From: Halosimplex aquaticum
Lineage (GTDB): Archaea; Halobacteriota; Halobacteria; Halobacteriales; Haloarculaceae
DNA length: 64,000 bases
Assembly (NCBI RefSeq): GCF_028747785.1
Contig: NZ_CP118158.1
Location: 3,720,001-3,784,000 of the forward strand
Direction: 5' to 3'
Positions 9,951-18,923 of this stretch are shown here, piece after piece. Numbering within the stretch: position 1 is the first letter of the stretch; every line of letters begins with the position of its first letter. Made by a program: the position numbers and the translations under genes. Below the pieces are notes generated by a model. It saw only the letters and a program-made list of their open reading frames with translations, did not search any database and was not told the origin of the DNA.

Positions 9951-12900
9951 TACTGGACACCTCCGATAGTCTGCTGGACTGAGTCGCGCGCGTCACTGAA
10001 CACCTCGAACTCTGTCGAGGACTCGACCTGATCTCGGAAGTCGCCGACTTCGCTACCTTCGGCGTCTTCCAACGCCTCGACCATCTCCGCAAAGACCTCG
10101 TACACTTCCCACGCAGCGCTCTCGTTCAGACTACGCTGATATTCGTGTAGAAGAGCGATCGACGAGATTGCGTCGTCCGTCTCCGCGTCTTCGATTTCAT
10201 TGAGAGTTGACCGGAAATCTCCAAGACCGAGGTCACTCTCGGAATCGTTCAGTAACTGCCCGACGTCCCCCCATTTCTGACGGTGGGTGACGTTGAGCGG
10301 CCCCAGCGCGCTTTCCATTTCATCGTAAAGTTCAGCTAATTCTTCCTGAGTATGGCTCAGGTGGTGGAACCTCCGGTAATGGTCGGTTGCCTCCTGGAGA
10401 TCTCCGACGTCCACTTGCTGTTCCACCTTCTCCAGTTCCCCCGCTAGGTCGGAGAAGTCCTCTACAATCTTCCCGAAGCGCTTCTGAGAGTTGTTTCGAG
10501 TCGTCCCGATTCTGTAGGCGTCCGCTAAATCATCGACGCTCGTCGTACTTAGACCGCTCAGGTAACTGTCGAGATTCTCGGACACGCCGTTGATGGCTTC
10601 ATTGAGGCGCTCGTAATCCACTACGTTCTCTTTCAAGAGGAAGAAGCCTCGTGCGAGGCTTCCGATGTCTCCCGTGTGATTGGAGGCCCGCTCGAAAGCG
10701 CCTTCGAGGCCCTGTGGGAGTCCTATCCCGACGTCGGATTGGTAGCTGAGGGGGGACGTCTCCTCCATCTGGTACCCCTCGAAGACCAGTTTGGGCGAAA
10801 GATCGGTTTTCCCCTTACCGATATTCATCACCAGGAAGTGAGCAAGGACGACGAACTCCTCTATAGTCATCTGCTCGGGGAGGTGGCCTTCGATGTCGCG
10901 CCGCATCCGACTCCGATACTCCACGACCTTGTCGGTCGCCCAACCCCGGAGTTTGTCGAAATTGGCGTCGTCTTCAAACGAGTCCGCGTACCCGTGGTGG
11001 AGCATCTGACGGTATAGTTCCTCATTTTCCGTACCGTGGGGTACTTCGAAACTCATCGACGCCGGCGAGTCGGCACCTCGTATAACCACGGGCGGCTCTG
11101 ACCCCCGGTCGAAATAGATCCCCGTGGTGTTCCTCGCCGTGGAGTTCTCGTTCGCAAGTCGTGTCGGGTCGTGCCACCTCTCCAGCGTGGCCACCACGCC
11201 GTCTCGGAACCGATCCGCGGATGCGTACTCCGTACCGTCCATCAGCCAACTCTGGAACTCCCGGTAGTCCTCTGGCGGAACTTCAACTTCCGGTTCCGGA
11301 CCCGGACGTCCTTCTTCATCATCTCCTTCATCCCCATCTTCGTCCGTCTCTTCCTCCACCTCCTCCGATTCATCTTCCTCCGGTTCCTCGTCGGCTTCGT
11401 CTTCGTCATCGGTGTCGATGCGCTCGGAGGTCGGCTCAGCTCCCGGTTCGCGCTCGATGACAGTCACGTCCCCCGCTGCGAAGCTGGTGTCGAAGAAGAC
11501 GTTCCCGTCTTTTTCCGCCGCCCCGTGCGTATCAACTCCAAACGCGTCGAACACCTCGGTCGGAAGCCAGAGCTGTCCCCGGTGTTTCAGTGCGTACCAT
11601 TGAGTCAACTCGAGGCACGGCGTAGAGTGTTCGTTGATTCCGATGAGGTAAGGGCGTTGGCGGATGTAGGAATTGTTCTGTACTGCCTCGAACGGAGGCA
11701 CGTCCGAGGTCAGGCATTCTGCGATGACGTGGACGAGTAAAATTCGCGGCGTCTGCTGGAGGTTGCCGTCCTGCACGAGGTTGGCATAGACGTGTCGGAT
11801 GAACGCTTCGTTGAACGGGTACACCGAATCGAACGCCTCTTCAGGCACCTCGGCACTCGCTTCGGAGTGTTCCTTGATCGCGTCGAGGTACGCCTTAACG
11901 AGGACGACGGGAGCGCTCTGCCCTTCGAGGAAGTAGGCCTGACCGTTGTCGTCGGTCATGCTGAGATATCCCTGAGTCCGCTGTTTCATGTAGGTCAACG
12001 AGTCTTCGCTCGTCGATAGCGCGTCGTCGATATTCTCGCGCTCCCACCCCGTCGTCCATCCCATAATGACGTCGTAATGGCCGCTGGACAACTCGAAGAT
12101 ATGGTCCAACAGATCGTCCTTGAGCACGCTGAACGTGGTCAGGTCCTCGCAAATCAGAACCGGACGCTTGCCCTCTTCGACGTAAGCTTTGGAGATGTCC
12201 TCTAACTCGCGCTTGAAGTCTTCGATGCCGATGTTCCGGGTCAGCAGATCGTGAACAGCGCGGCGAACTACGGGATAGACGTCGTCCTCTCGCTTGGTTT
12301 CCCCGAACGCGCTGAAACAGATACGTCCGTAGTCCTCGCGGGACAGCAGGTACTCCTTGATGTCCTGCTCTTGGCCTTCCTTCTCCACGGACTCCTGATA
12401 CTCCTCGATATTCTCGACGAGAATGGTTCTGAAATCCTCCGCATTCGAACGGGGTTCGAGGAATTCCTCCAAGTCGAAGCTTCTGAGGGCGCCCTGTCCT
12501 TTGTAGAACGTGTGGAGTCCCTGGATGATGAAGTCCGCGACGTCTTCCGGGTTCAGCGAAGAAATGTCGTTGACCTCTTCGTATTCTTTGTCGATGGGGT
12601 CGTGGAGGATCTCCAGAATCTCGTCTAGCCTGGTGTTGCTCCTGGAGATGTGGATTGCGACGTGTTCGTCGTCGGTCCCATCGCTCTCGCCGTAACCGTT
12701 GATCTCGTACTCGAGCCACTGGCAGAGATGGCTCTTCCCGCTCCCGACCTCACCCTTGACGATGAAGATGCGGTTGTCGTCTTCGAGGTCTGAATCCAGA
12801 ACTGCGTCCCGGAACTGGGACTCCGTCACGAAGGCGTCGTCTCCGCTGTGGGGGCGCAGTATCTCCGCCCGTATCTTATCTATCTCGACGTGGGTCTCTC

Positions 12901-12988
12901 GGAAGACCTTGGGAGTCTTCTGCTGTGACTCCGGTTTGATGAAATCCTCTACGACATCTCGGTCCCAGTTGCGAACCATTTGAGTCAT
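9950..12988 (-). CDS. DpdH-like P-loop ATPase with long acidic linker
   Basis: 1012 residues. Walker A lies at about residues 79-86 (GEVGSGKS, followed by HLCQWLEYEI), and a Walker B-like strand RPVLICEDLTTF near residue 280 is followed by SVLKDDLLDHI. This layout, a P-loop followed by a hydrophobic strand ending in ED and a helix reading LLD, resembles my memory of DpdH in bacterial Dpd islands; BREX BrxC/PglY-type ATPases are the main alternative. An uninterrupted Asp/Glu-rich linker spans about residues 540-575, separating the ATPase from a helical C-terminal half. It overlaps the upstream DpdG-like gene by four bases and the downstream coiled-coil gene by one. Probable function: sensing or motor ATPase of the restriction arm (inferred). 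Confidence 0.7.
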   Translation of the reverse strand: MTQMVRNWDRDVVEDFIKPESQQKTPKVFRETHVEIDKIRAEILRPHSGDDAFVTESQFRDAVLDSDLEDDNRIFIVKGEVGSGKSHLCQWLEYEINGYGESDGTDDEHVAIHISRSNTRLDEILEILHDPIDKEYEEVNDISSLNPEDVADFIIQGLHTFYKGQGALRSFDLEEFLEPRSNAEDFRTILVENIEEYQESVEKEGQEQDIKEYLLSREDYGRICFSAFGETKREDDVYPVVRRAVHDLLTRNIGIEDFKRELEDISKAYVEEGKRPVLICEDLTTFSVLKDDLLDHIFELSSGHYDVIMGWTTGWERENIDDALSTSEDSLTYMKQRTQGYLSMTDDNGQAYFLEGQSAPVVLVKAYLDAIKEHSEASAEVPEEAFDSVYPFNEAFIRHVYANLVQDGNLQQTPRILLVHVIAECLTSDVPPFEAVQNNSYIRQRPYLIGINEHSTPCLELTQWYALKHRGQLWLPTEVFDAFGVDTHGAAEKDGNVFFDTSFAAGDVTVIEREPGAEPTSERIDTDDEDEADEEPEEDESEEVEEETDEDGDEGDDEEGRPGPEPEVEVPPEDYREFQSWLMDGTEYASADRFRDGVVATLERWHDPTRLANENSTARNTTGIYFDRGSEPPVVIRGADSPASMSFEVPHGTENEELYRQMLHHGYADSFEDDANFDKLRGWATDKVVEYRSRMRRDIEGHLPEQMTIEEFVVLAHFLVMNIGKGKTDLSPKLVFEGYQMEETSPLSYQSDVGIGLPQGLEGAFERASNHTGDIGSLARGFFLLKENVVDYERLNEAINGVSENLDSYLSGLSTTSVDDLADAYRIGTTRNNSQKRFGKIVEDFSDLAGELEKVEQQVDVGDLQEATDHYRRFHHLSHTQEELAELYDEMESALGPLNVTHRQKWGDVGQLLNDSESDLGLGDFRSTLNEIEDAETDDAISSIALLHEYQRSLNESAAWEVYEVFAEMVEALEDAEGSEVGDFRDQVESSTEFEVFSDARDSVQQTIGGVQ

Positions 12989-13887
12989 GCTTCGTACCTC
13001 CGTTCCGACCTTTCGAGTGGGTGCCAGTACGAAGGTCTGTCTGGCGCAGCCTCGATCGTATAATCGGCTGGCGTCTGACTGTTATCGATGCTCATCGGAA
13101 GGTCTACGACTTCACTCCGGTCGGACATCCCCGTGAGTGACAAGGCACCGTCCGCGACGAGGCTCTCTAGGACATCGGCAACCCCGACGTGAACTGCCGG
13201 TTGTCCTCCAGTCCGACTGAAGACCGGGAAGAAATTCCCGTCGATCCACTCCAGAGCGGATAAAACGCTATCCCCGTTCGCCCGGTGACGTTGATGGTGG
13301 AACAGCAGTTCGTGAAGCACTGCTCTGCTCGGGGACAGCAGTATCTCGTCGTGGTCAGAGGAGAACGAGAGGCCTCCGAGAGGCGCGAGGAGATTCGCCC
13401 ACATCAGTATTTTCTCCTCCCTCCACTCGAGGTCGTAGTCGGTCTCCCGATCGACCTCGATCACAAGGTCGTCCACGGAGACGCGACGAACCCCGTAGTG
13501 CCCCACGTCTGCTGAGATCTCCTGGACGGCGACCTCGTAGATGGCGGCGAGGTGGGATTGCTTTCCTGTCTGCCGCCCTATGTGATAAAGGAGCCTCGGT
13601 TCGAACGTGAGTTCAAATTCTGGAAAGAGATCCCGATTCATCGGGTTGAGGACATCTTGTCCCGTCTGTTCCACCATGTCCAATGTCCGCAAGAACCGAA
13701 GGCAGTTGTCGATGTGGTCTGTTTCGAGGCCCGACGAGCGTGGACGGCCAAACCGGTTTTCGATCTGTGAAAACGGAGTCATGGGGTCAATATCGGTATA
13801 AATCGACCTGAGTTCGGCCCCACGAACCGTCCCGTAGCCTGTCAGGAGCTTTTCCGGTTTCGACGTGTTGTATTCGTAGTCAGGCAT
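12985..13887 (-). CDS. DpdG-like protein (tentative), upstream partner of the DpdH-like ATPase
   Basis: 300 residues, no membrane segments or enzymatic motifs. Short helical segments (SQIENRFGRPRSSGL, CLRFLRTLDMVEQTG) suggest winged-helix-type DNA-binding folds, and a later ALEWIDGNFFPVF segment is distinctive. It overlaps the DpdH-like start by four bases and the preceding gene's stop by eight. In the bacterial cluster DpdG directly precedes DpdH and is of similar size, so I suggest a DpdG equivalent; the sequence resemblance by eye is weak. It could be a structural or DNA-recognition subunit of the ATPase complex. Confidence 0.5.
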   Translation of the reverse strand: MPDYEYNTSKPEKLLTGYGTVRGAELRSIYTDIDPMTPFSQIENRFGRPRSSGLETDHIDNCLRFLRTLDMVEQTGQDVLNPMNRDLFPEFELTFEPRLLYHIGRQTGKQSHLAAIYEVAVQEISADVGHYGVRRVSVDDLVIEVDRETDYDLEWREEKILMWANLLAPLGGLSFSSDHDEILLSPSRAVLHELLFHHQRHRANGDSVLSALEWIDGNFFPVFSRTGGQPAVHVGVADVLESLVADGALSLTGMSDRSEVVDLPMSIDNSQTPADYTIEAAPDRPSYWHPLERSERRYEA

Positions 13888-14722
13888 CGGCGTACAGTTC
13901 TGCGTTCTGTTGGCGTCGTTCGTCGAGACGATCCGTTCTAAACTGACACTGTGTGAGCATCGAATCCATGTTGTTCGCTATTTTCTGAACGTCTCCTCGT
14001 TCCGTCCACGAGCGTAACGCCTCCCGGATTCGTTCCGTGTACCTGTCGAGAATTTCCTGTAGGTCGTGCTCGACGAAGTAATAGAGCGGGTCCCAGGCCG
14101 GACTGTTCGGGGGCGCATTCTCGTAATCGAATAGTTCCGGAAGAGTGCTGGCTGGCGCACCAACGGCGTTGTGACAGTCCGAGATCTGGTGATAGTAGAG
14201 GTTTTTGGAGCCCCGGTTGGTCGAGACAGGTAACGCCGAATCTAGGTTGTCTCGGATATAGCTCGTTACCCGCGACTCGTAATCGATTCCCTTGTTCGGC
14301 GTGAACTCATCCACGAAGGAACGCTCGGTCGTGTATGCCGGTGTCCGTGGTGCGTTGGTATCAGAGACGACGATGTAGGTGTCGTCTTCTGATCGCTGCT
14401 TCAGGAGCGACCGAACGAGGTGTTGTTCGCCGTATTCGGTCAGCCCCTCTTGGCTCACGACGTGGACCAATGGGAACTCTATCTCGTGAGGATCTACATC
14501 CTCCGGATCAAAGTAGGTGTACGAAACTGGCTTGAAATCGTTGTCCCAGAGGTCTGTGTGTATGATCCTGTCGTATCCGTGCTCTATCAGCAATGGGAGG
14601 CAGCGTAATTGAGCTCTCTGCTCGTGGGAATGCTCACCGACGTACGGATCTCGAATGACGATGAGTTTCGCATACGTCTGGCCGGTCAGCGAGGAGAGCC
14701 CTGATTCCACGAGTTGTGACAA
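13880..14722 (-). CDS. unrecognised operon protein, start uncertain
   Basis: About 280 residues. No ATG is available near the 5' end. The frame is open only from about 14785, so translation must use the TTG at 14722 or the GTG at 14710 (VESGLSSLTG). The body contains a hydrophobic strand KLIVIRDPYVG, RIIHTDLWDN, and DTYIVVSDTNAP near residue 125. This alternation of beta-strands with Asp-ending loops suggests an alpha/beta enzyme fold. No HKD phospholipase motif is visible, so I do not call it DpdK. It sits 44 bp after the UvrD-type gene and overlaps the DpdG-like gene by 8 bp, clearly inside the operon. Confidence 0.55.
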   Translation of the reverse strand: MSQLVESGLSSLTGQTYAKLIVIRDPYVGEHSHEQRAQLRCLPLLIEHGYDRIIHTDLWDNDFKPVSYTYFDPEDVDPHEIEFPLVHVVSQEGLTEYGEQHLVRSLLKQRSEDDTYIVVSDTNAPRTPAYTTERSFVDEFTPNKGIDYESRVTSYIRDNLDSALPVSTNRGSKNLYYHQISDCHNAVGAPASTLPELFDYENAPPNSPAWDPLYYFVEHDLQEILDRYTERIREALRSWTERGDVQKIANNMDSMLTQCQFRTDRLDERRQQNAELYADA

Positions 14723-14766
14723 CCCGCGGTCACCTGATAAATGTATTGGAGGGATAGACCTTCGGC

Positions 14767-17700
14767 CTACTGCGAGCCATGGTATTCAGGACGGGCGGGA
14801 CAGTTCCAGCGTAAATCACACTCGGAACAGGTTCCCTCAGATGGCGCGTCCGCGGGAGAGATGTCGAACCAATCGCCGCCTTTTCGATCCTGTTCGATGT
14901 CATCTACGGTTTCTTCGAAAGCGGAGAGTGAACTCTCCACTGAGCCCTCTTGGAAATTGAGTTCGAATACCGCGTTGTCTCGATCGTCTTCCCCCAAAAA
15001 GTAGATGACTCCCCTCTCGGGATATTCGCCCTGCTGATAGCGGTATAGTTCCGCATAGGTGTTCAACTGGGCTTGGTAGTCGTTCAGCTCCCGACTCCCG
15101 TCCGGCCGTTGTCCTGCCTTGTAGTCCCAGATCTCGTAACCGTCTACGTCGTCCCCCGCGAGAACGTCAACGACCCCTTCCAGAACGAAGTCATCCCGGT
15201 TGCTTTGAAGGCGGTGTTCGGTGTCAACGACTCGCGGGTAGAGCCGCTCGCCTTCCTTCCTGTTGAAGCGTTGGATGTACGAGAGGGCAGTGTCTTCGGC
15301 CTCTTGGCTCATCGGATAGATATTCCGGGCTTTCAGCGCTTCGGCCACCTCGCGGAAGTACGTGGCAATCTCGTCGTCGGTTGGAATCGTGCCTTCGTCG
15401 ATGTCCTCGATTTCACCCGCGTAGTGTCGGTGTGCTCTATCCAGCGTTTCGTGGACCACTCGTCCGAAGAAGAGCTGTGTGACGTGGTTGGGTGCGAAAT
15501 CGAGTTCGTTGTAATACCCGTACTGGCGCTTACACCGGCGGTAGGCTAGGACGTCACCGGTGATGCTATACCTGCGTTTCAGTCCGACGTCGCTGTGGGG
15601 GCCAACACTTCCTCCCACCAAGTTGAGGAAGTCGTCGGCGGATTCGATTTCTCTGGCCCCTGTGAACCAGTTCTCTGTTAGAGGGTCCCCTTGTTCGGTA
15701 TAACCCAGGGAGAGATCAGTCATCGCCCCCTCTTGGTCAAGTAGAAGTAGGTCCTCCTCCGCTCGGGAGTACGCCACGTAGAAGCGGCGGATCTCGTCTC
15801 GATTGGCTCTCTCGTCAGTAGTTCCAGTCGGGTGTATGTCGGCATACGGCTCTAATTGGTCCTCCAGCCAGTAGGTGCCGCCCGTCCAAGGTTCGCTGTC
15901 CAGGTCACTGACGAAGGTTACCGGGAATTCGAGGCCCTTGGCCTGGTGAACGGTCATCATCTGTACGAAGCCGTCCGGGATCTGGTCGTGGGGGTCCTCT
16001 GGTTCGTCGAAATCGGATGCCTCCAGGTATCCGCAGAACACGTAGTAGAACGAGCCGAGGAATTGGGTTGACACGGACAGCGTTCTCGAAGACTTCTGCA
16101 TGTGTTCCGGGCCGGTGATACTGGCGAAGGAGTCGAACAACTTGGAGAGGCGACCGAGCCTCTTCCCTCGCTCCGGGCGATCGGGAGTCTCGATCCAGGT
16201 CTGGAATGGCTCGAATGAGAGAATTCGGTAGAGCAGTTCGAGGACGGTATACCCAAGAGATTCGCTGTCGCTTGCACGTCTGAGTTCGCGCCGCTTCCTG
16301 CGGACGTAGTTGTCCAACTCTATCGCATCGTGGTAATCAACAAACTCTTCGAATTCCTCGTGCCAGTCCTCGATCTGTCCCTTGACTCGCCCCATAACGC
16401 GTGCCGCTTCCACTCCCTCCAGTTCGGGGTCGAGACAGCGAATAACAGCGCTCAGCGCGAACCGGACTTCCTCCTGTTCCAGGAACGCCTTGTTTCGGGG
16501 ATTATGAACGGGAATGTCACGTTCCCGGAGAGCCTCCGCGTATTTGCCGGCCCATCGGGAGTTCTCCTTCGTGCTCTTGAAAAGGAACGCAACTTGGCTG
16601 TAATCCTCGATGTACCCTTCGTCGTGGAGCTCTTTGACCAATTCAGCCGCTGTTTCCGCGGAACGTTCGTCACTGTTACCGATCAGAAGCGATTTGACAC
16701 TCTTTCGTTCCCCCGTCTCCTCACGGCCTACGTCCATCGGCTCTTTGTTCGGAGCGCGTGCCCCCTCTCGCTGCATGAGAGGGAACTCGTTCATATATCG
16801 GTTACACCAGTCCACGATATCTTCCGTAGAGCGGTAGTTTGTGTTCAGCTGCTCCCGCTGAACGGATTCACCAAATCGCTCCTCAGCGCGCTCCGGGAAC
16901 TGAATCAGGCACTCCACGGTACCGCCCCTGAAGCGATACAGAGCCTGGTCATCGTCACCGACAACGGTTAGATTCGGACTATCGAGCTCCTCCGTCAATC
17001 GGAAGTAGAGCTCTTGCTGAAGCGGATTCGTGTCCTGGTACTCGTCAACGAGGATGTGTTCGAGAGGCGGGCGCTCGCGCTCCGGTTCCCCTTGAATGAA
17101 CCGGCTGCCGGCCTCGCTTCCTATGAAGTCGATGAACCGCTCTAGAAGGCGGGCAAAGTCACATCGGTGATTCTCCTGTAGAGTCTCGCGGTATCGCTCA
17201 AGTCCCTCAGCACAGACTCGCCACTCGGGTTCCGGAGCCCGACGCAGAGCCTCCGTGTCCGCCAAGTACTGGGACACCCGATTGAATATCTGAGAAGCGG
17301 CATCGGTCGCCTGCCACTTATTGGGGCCGTACTGAGAACTGACGCCGCGCGGCAGCACCTTCTCGAAAAACTCCCACGCGTCTTCCGATAGTTCGTCCGA
17401 AGAGACCGTCTCCCAGTTCTCTGCGTCGGCATTCCCTTGGAGAACGGACACGAAGTCACAGTTGTTGTACATGAAGAGCTGCTGACCGTCTTCGTCGAGG
17501 AGTTCTGTATTCGCGTAGGCGGGATACCGATACTCCTGCATTAAATCGTTACAGAGGGAGTGAAGGGTCCCGATGTGGATTTCGTTGACATCGACGTCGT
17601 CCTCGAATCCGAATCGGTTCAACCGGTCAACAATCCGCTCTTCCAGGTTCTGAGCGGCCTTCTCGGTGAACGTCGTGAGGAGGATACTTCCCGGAGCGAC

Positions 17701-17913
17701 GTCGTCAACGAGAAGGAGTTTGAGCGTCCGCGAGATCAGCACCTCGGTTTTTCCGCTCCCCGGTCCCGCAGTAATCCAAAGCGGCCCGTCGCCCGCGAGT
17801 ATCGACCGCTCTTGGCTGTCGTTGAATTGCCAGTTCTCGTCATCGAATCGCTCTCTGTTCGCTTCTTCCAGTAACGAGATGAAGGTGTCCTCAGAAAGCG
17901 GAAGAGATGGCAT
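14767..17913 (-). CDS. UvrD/Rep-type helicase fused to an Fe-S PD-(D/E)XK nuclease
   Basis: 1048 residues. A superfamily 1A helicase core has Walker A AGPGSGKT (residues 49-56), the DEXX box VDEYQDTNPLQQ and the QAKGLEFPVTFV motif. The C-terminal third is a RecB/Cas4-type nuclease: FVLEGVVDVL, IWDYKAGQ and YQAQLNTYAELY give the D, D-x-K and Q/Y residues of the active site. One Cys upstream (AYRRCKRQYGY) together with CSECDLRWNC at the C-terminus would complete the four-cysteine iron-sulfur staple known from AddB and Cas4. It is the first gene of the minus-strand operon leading to the DpdJ-like helicase. Probable role: ATP-driven resection or destruction of invading DNA, or repair; it resembles AddA/AddB architecture collapsed into one chain. 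Confidence 0.87.
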   Translation of the reverse strand: MPSLPLSEDTFISLLEEANRERFDDENWQFNDSQERSILAGDGPLWITAGPGSGKTEVLISRTLKLLLVDDVAPGSILLTTFTEKAAQNLEERIVDRLNRFGFEDDVDVNEIHIGTLHSLCNDLMQEYRYPAYANTELLDEDGQQLFMYNNCDFVSVLQGNADAENWETVSSDELSEDAWEFFEKVLPRGVSSQYGPNKWQATDAASQIFNRVSQYLADTEALRRAPEPEWRVCAEGLERYRETLQENHRCDFARLLERFIDFIGSEAGSRFIQGEPERERPPLEHILVDEYQDTNPLQQELYFRLTEELDSPNLTVVGDDDQALYRFRGGTVECLIQFPERAEERFGESVQREQLNTNYRSTEDIVDWCNRYMNEFPLMQREGARAPNKEPMDVGREETGERKSVKSLLIGNSDERSAETAAELVKELHDEGYIEDYSQVAFLFKSTKENSRWAGKYAEALRERDIPVHNPRNKAFLEQEEVRFALSAVIRCLDPELEGVEAARVMGRVKGQIEDWHEEFEEFVDYHDAIELDNYVRRKRRELRRASDSESLGYTVLELLYRILSFEPFQTWIETPDRPERGKRLGRLSKLFDSFASITGPEHMQKSSRTLSVSTQFLGSFYYVFCGYLEASDFDEPEDPHDQIPDGFVQMMTVHQAKGLEFPVTFVSDLDSEPWTGGTYWLEDQLEPYADIHPTGTTDERANRDEIRRFYVAYSRAEEDLLLLDQEGAMTDLSLGYTEQGDPLTENWFTGAREIESADDFLNLVGGSVGPHSDVGLKRRYSITGDVLAYRRCKRQYGYYNELDFAPNHVTQLFFGRVVHETLDRAHRHYAGEIEDIDEGTIPTDDEIATYFREVAEALKARNIYPMSQEAEDTALSYIQRFNRKEGERLYPRVVDTEHRLQSNRDDFVLEGVVDVLAGDDVDGYEIWDYKAGQRPDGSRELNDYQAQLNTYAELYRYQQGEYPERGVIYFLGEDDRDNAVFELNFQEGSVESSLSAFEETVDDIEQDRKGGDWFDISPADAPSEGTCSECDLRWNCPARPEYHGSQ

Positions 17914-18018
17914 GTGTCAACTCTCTTTAGCCGACCAAATAAGTATGGCGTCGAGGTTCTGAGAGCTCACTTACTGACGCCCCGCTAGGTCCCCATCTGT
18001 AGTGACCCAGCAGTAAAC

Positions 18019-18300
18019 CTACTCACTCCAACACTGAACCGATTCATCCTCTATCTCGCAGATGAAAAAATCCTCCTCGGGATACAGAATGAATCGATCC
18101 TCGTCGTCGTTTTCAACGTAGTCTACGTCATCTATAACCCAATCAGAGCCTTCATTCCCTTCCCAAGTGTAATAGTTCGGCTCGCCCTCTACAGCAAAGT
18201 CGAGGATACCGGAGCCGCTCCCTAGGATATGTTCCACTCGCTCAAGGCGGGACCTCTCTGTTATTCTGACCATGATTGACCTATTTGGCCCCACGCTCAT
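18019..18300 (-). CDS. small acidic hypothetical protein
   Basis: 93 residues from the ATG at 18300, or 84 from the internal ATG at 18273 (MVRITERSRLERVEHIL). Very acidic, with a Trp/Tyr-rich centre (YYTWEGNEG) and regular beta-type strands; no motif recognised. It lies between the UvrD-type gene and a DUF7344 gene, all on the minus strand. Composition is typical of haloarchaeal soluble proteins, so I think it is real. No function can be proposed. Confidence 0.5.
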   Translation of the reverse strand: MSVGPNRSIMVRITERSRLERVEHILGSGSGILDFAVEGEPNYYTWEGNEGSDWVIDDVDYVENDDEDRFILYPEEDFFICEIEDESVQCWSE

Positions 18301-18353
18301 TAATTCGGCACCTGTGGTAGTAGTCTGCTATGAGCACTGAATGAATGGCCGTA

Positions 18354-18713
18354 CTACTCGTCCGGTTCTCCGAGAGATACCGACTTGGTGAATGCACACA
18401 CCATAGCATATTGGTTGAGTCGGTCTGTAACCCTGATCTCCTTCCGTTGCTCATCATATTCAACGAGACCGGCTGAAGCGAGCCTAGGCAGATGCCGTTG
18501 AATCAGCCCGTTGTAGGCCGATTCGTACTCATCTGCTCCGATTCGATGAGGGGGTGTGCCGGTTTCAACAGCGCGGATCACTCGCGCGACGTGTCGAACC
18601 TCGACATCGACACCTGAGTCAAACATCGAGAGGTACTCAACAACCAGAAACCGCCTTTGATTCCCCAGGAGGGCGTGAACCTCGGCAGGTTTGTATCCCT
18701 CAGTCACGCTCAT
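18354..18713 (-). CDS. DUF7344-type haloarchaeal winged-helix regulator
   Basis: 119 residues with the pattern of the haloarchaeal DUF7344 winged-helix domain: an N-terminal helix containing LLGNQRRFLVVEYL, a middle helix YNGLIQRHLPRLASAGLVEYD as the recognition region, then a short wing VTDRLNQYAM. Such proteins are single-domain transcriptional regulators or adaptors in Halobacteria and are frequent on mobile islands. It sits between the queuosine-pathway genes and the restriction operon on the same strand. It could regulate either one, but no operator was identified. Confidence 0.7.
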   Translation of the reverse strand: MSVTEGYKPAEVHALLGNQRRFLVVEYLSMFDSGVDVEVRHVARVIRAVETGTPPHRIGADEYESAYNGLIQRHLPRLASAGLVEYDEQRKEIRVTDRLNQYAMVCAFTKSVSLGEPDE

Positions 18714-18923
18714 ACTAGGCCACCGAAGCCCGACTGTCTGCTCTCGTGACCAGTAGCGGTACAGCCGTTGAACTTTTGCGGATCGTCGTCGTCAGAGTAC
18801 ATGCTGTCTCACCAGACAGCGCGGGTACGGTGTCTCAGCACCGGACCCACTTTCGTGGGCCACCGCGCCTTGAACCCTCTAGTGACGGAAACCACTTAAC
18901 CGCAGGCAATTCGTCGTTTGACG

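Noticed and set aside
13880..14722. DpdK-type phospholipase D in the restriction operon
   Set aside because: No HxKxxxxD motif is present; one His-x-x-x-Asp stretch near residue 180 is not an HKD site.
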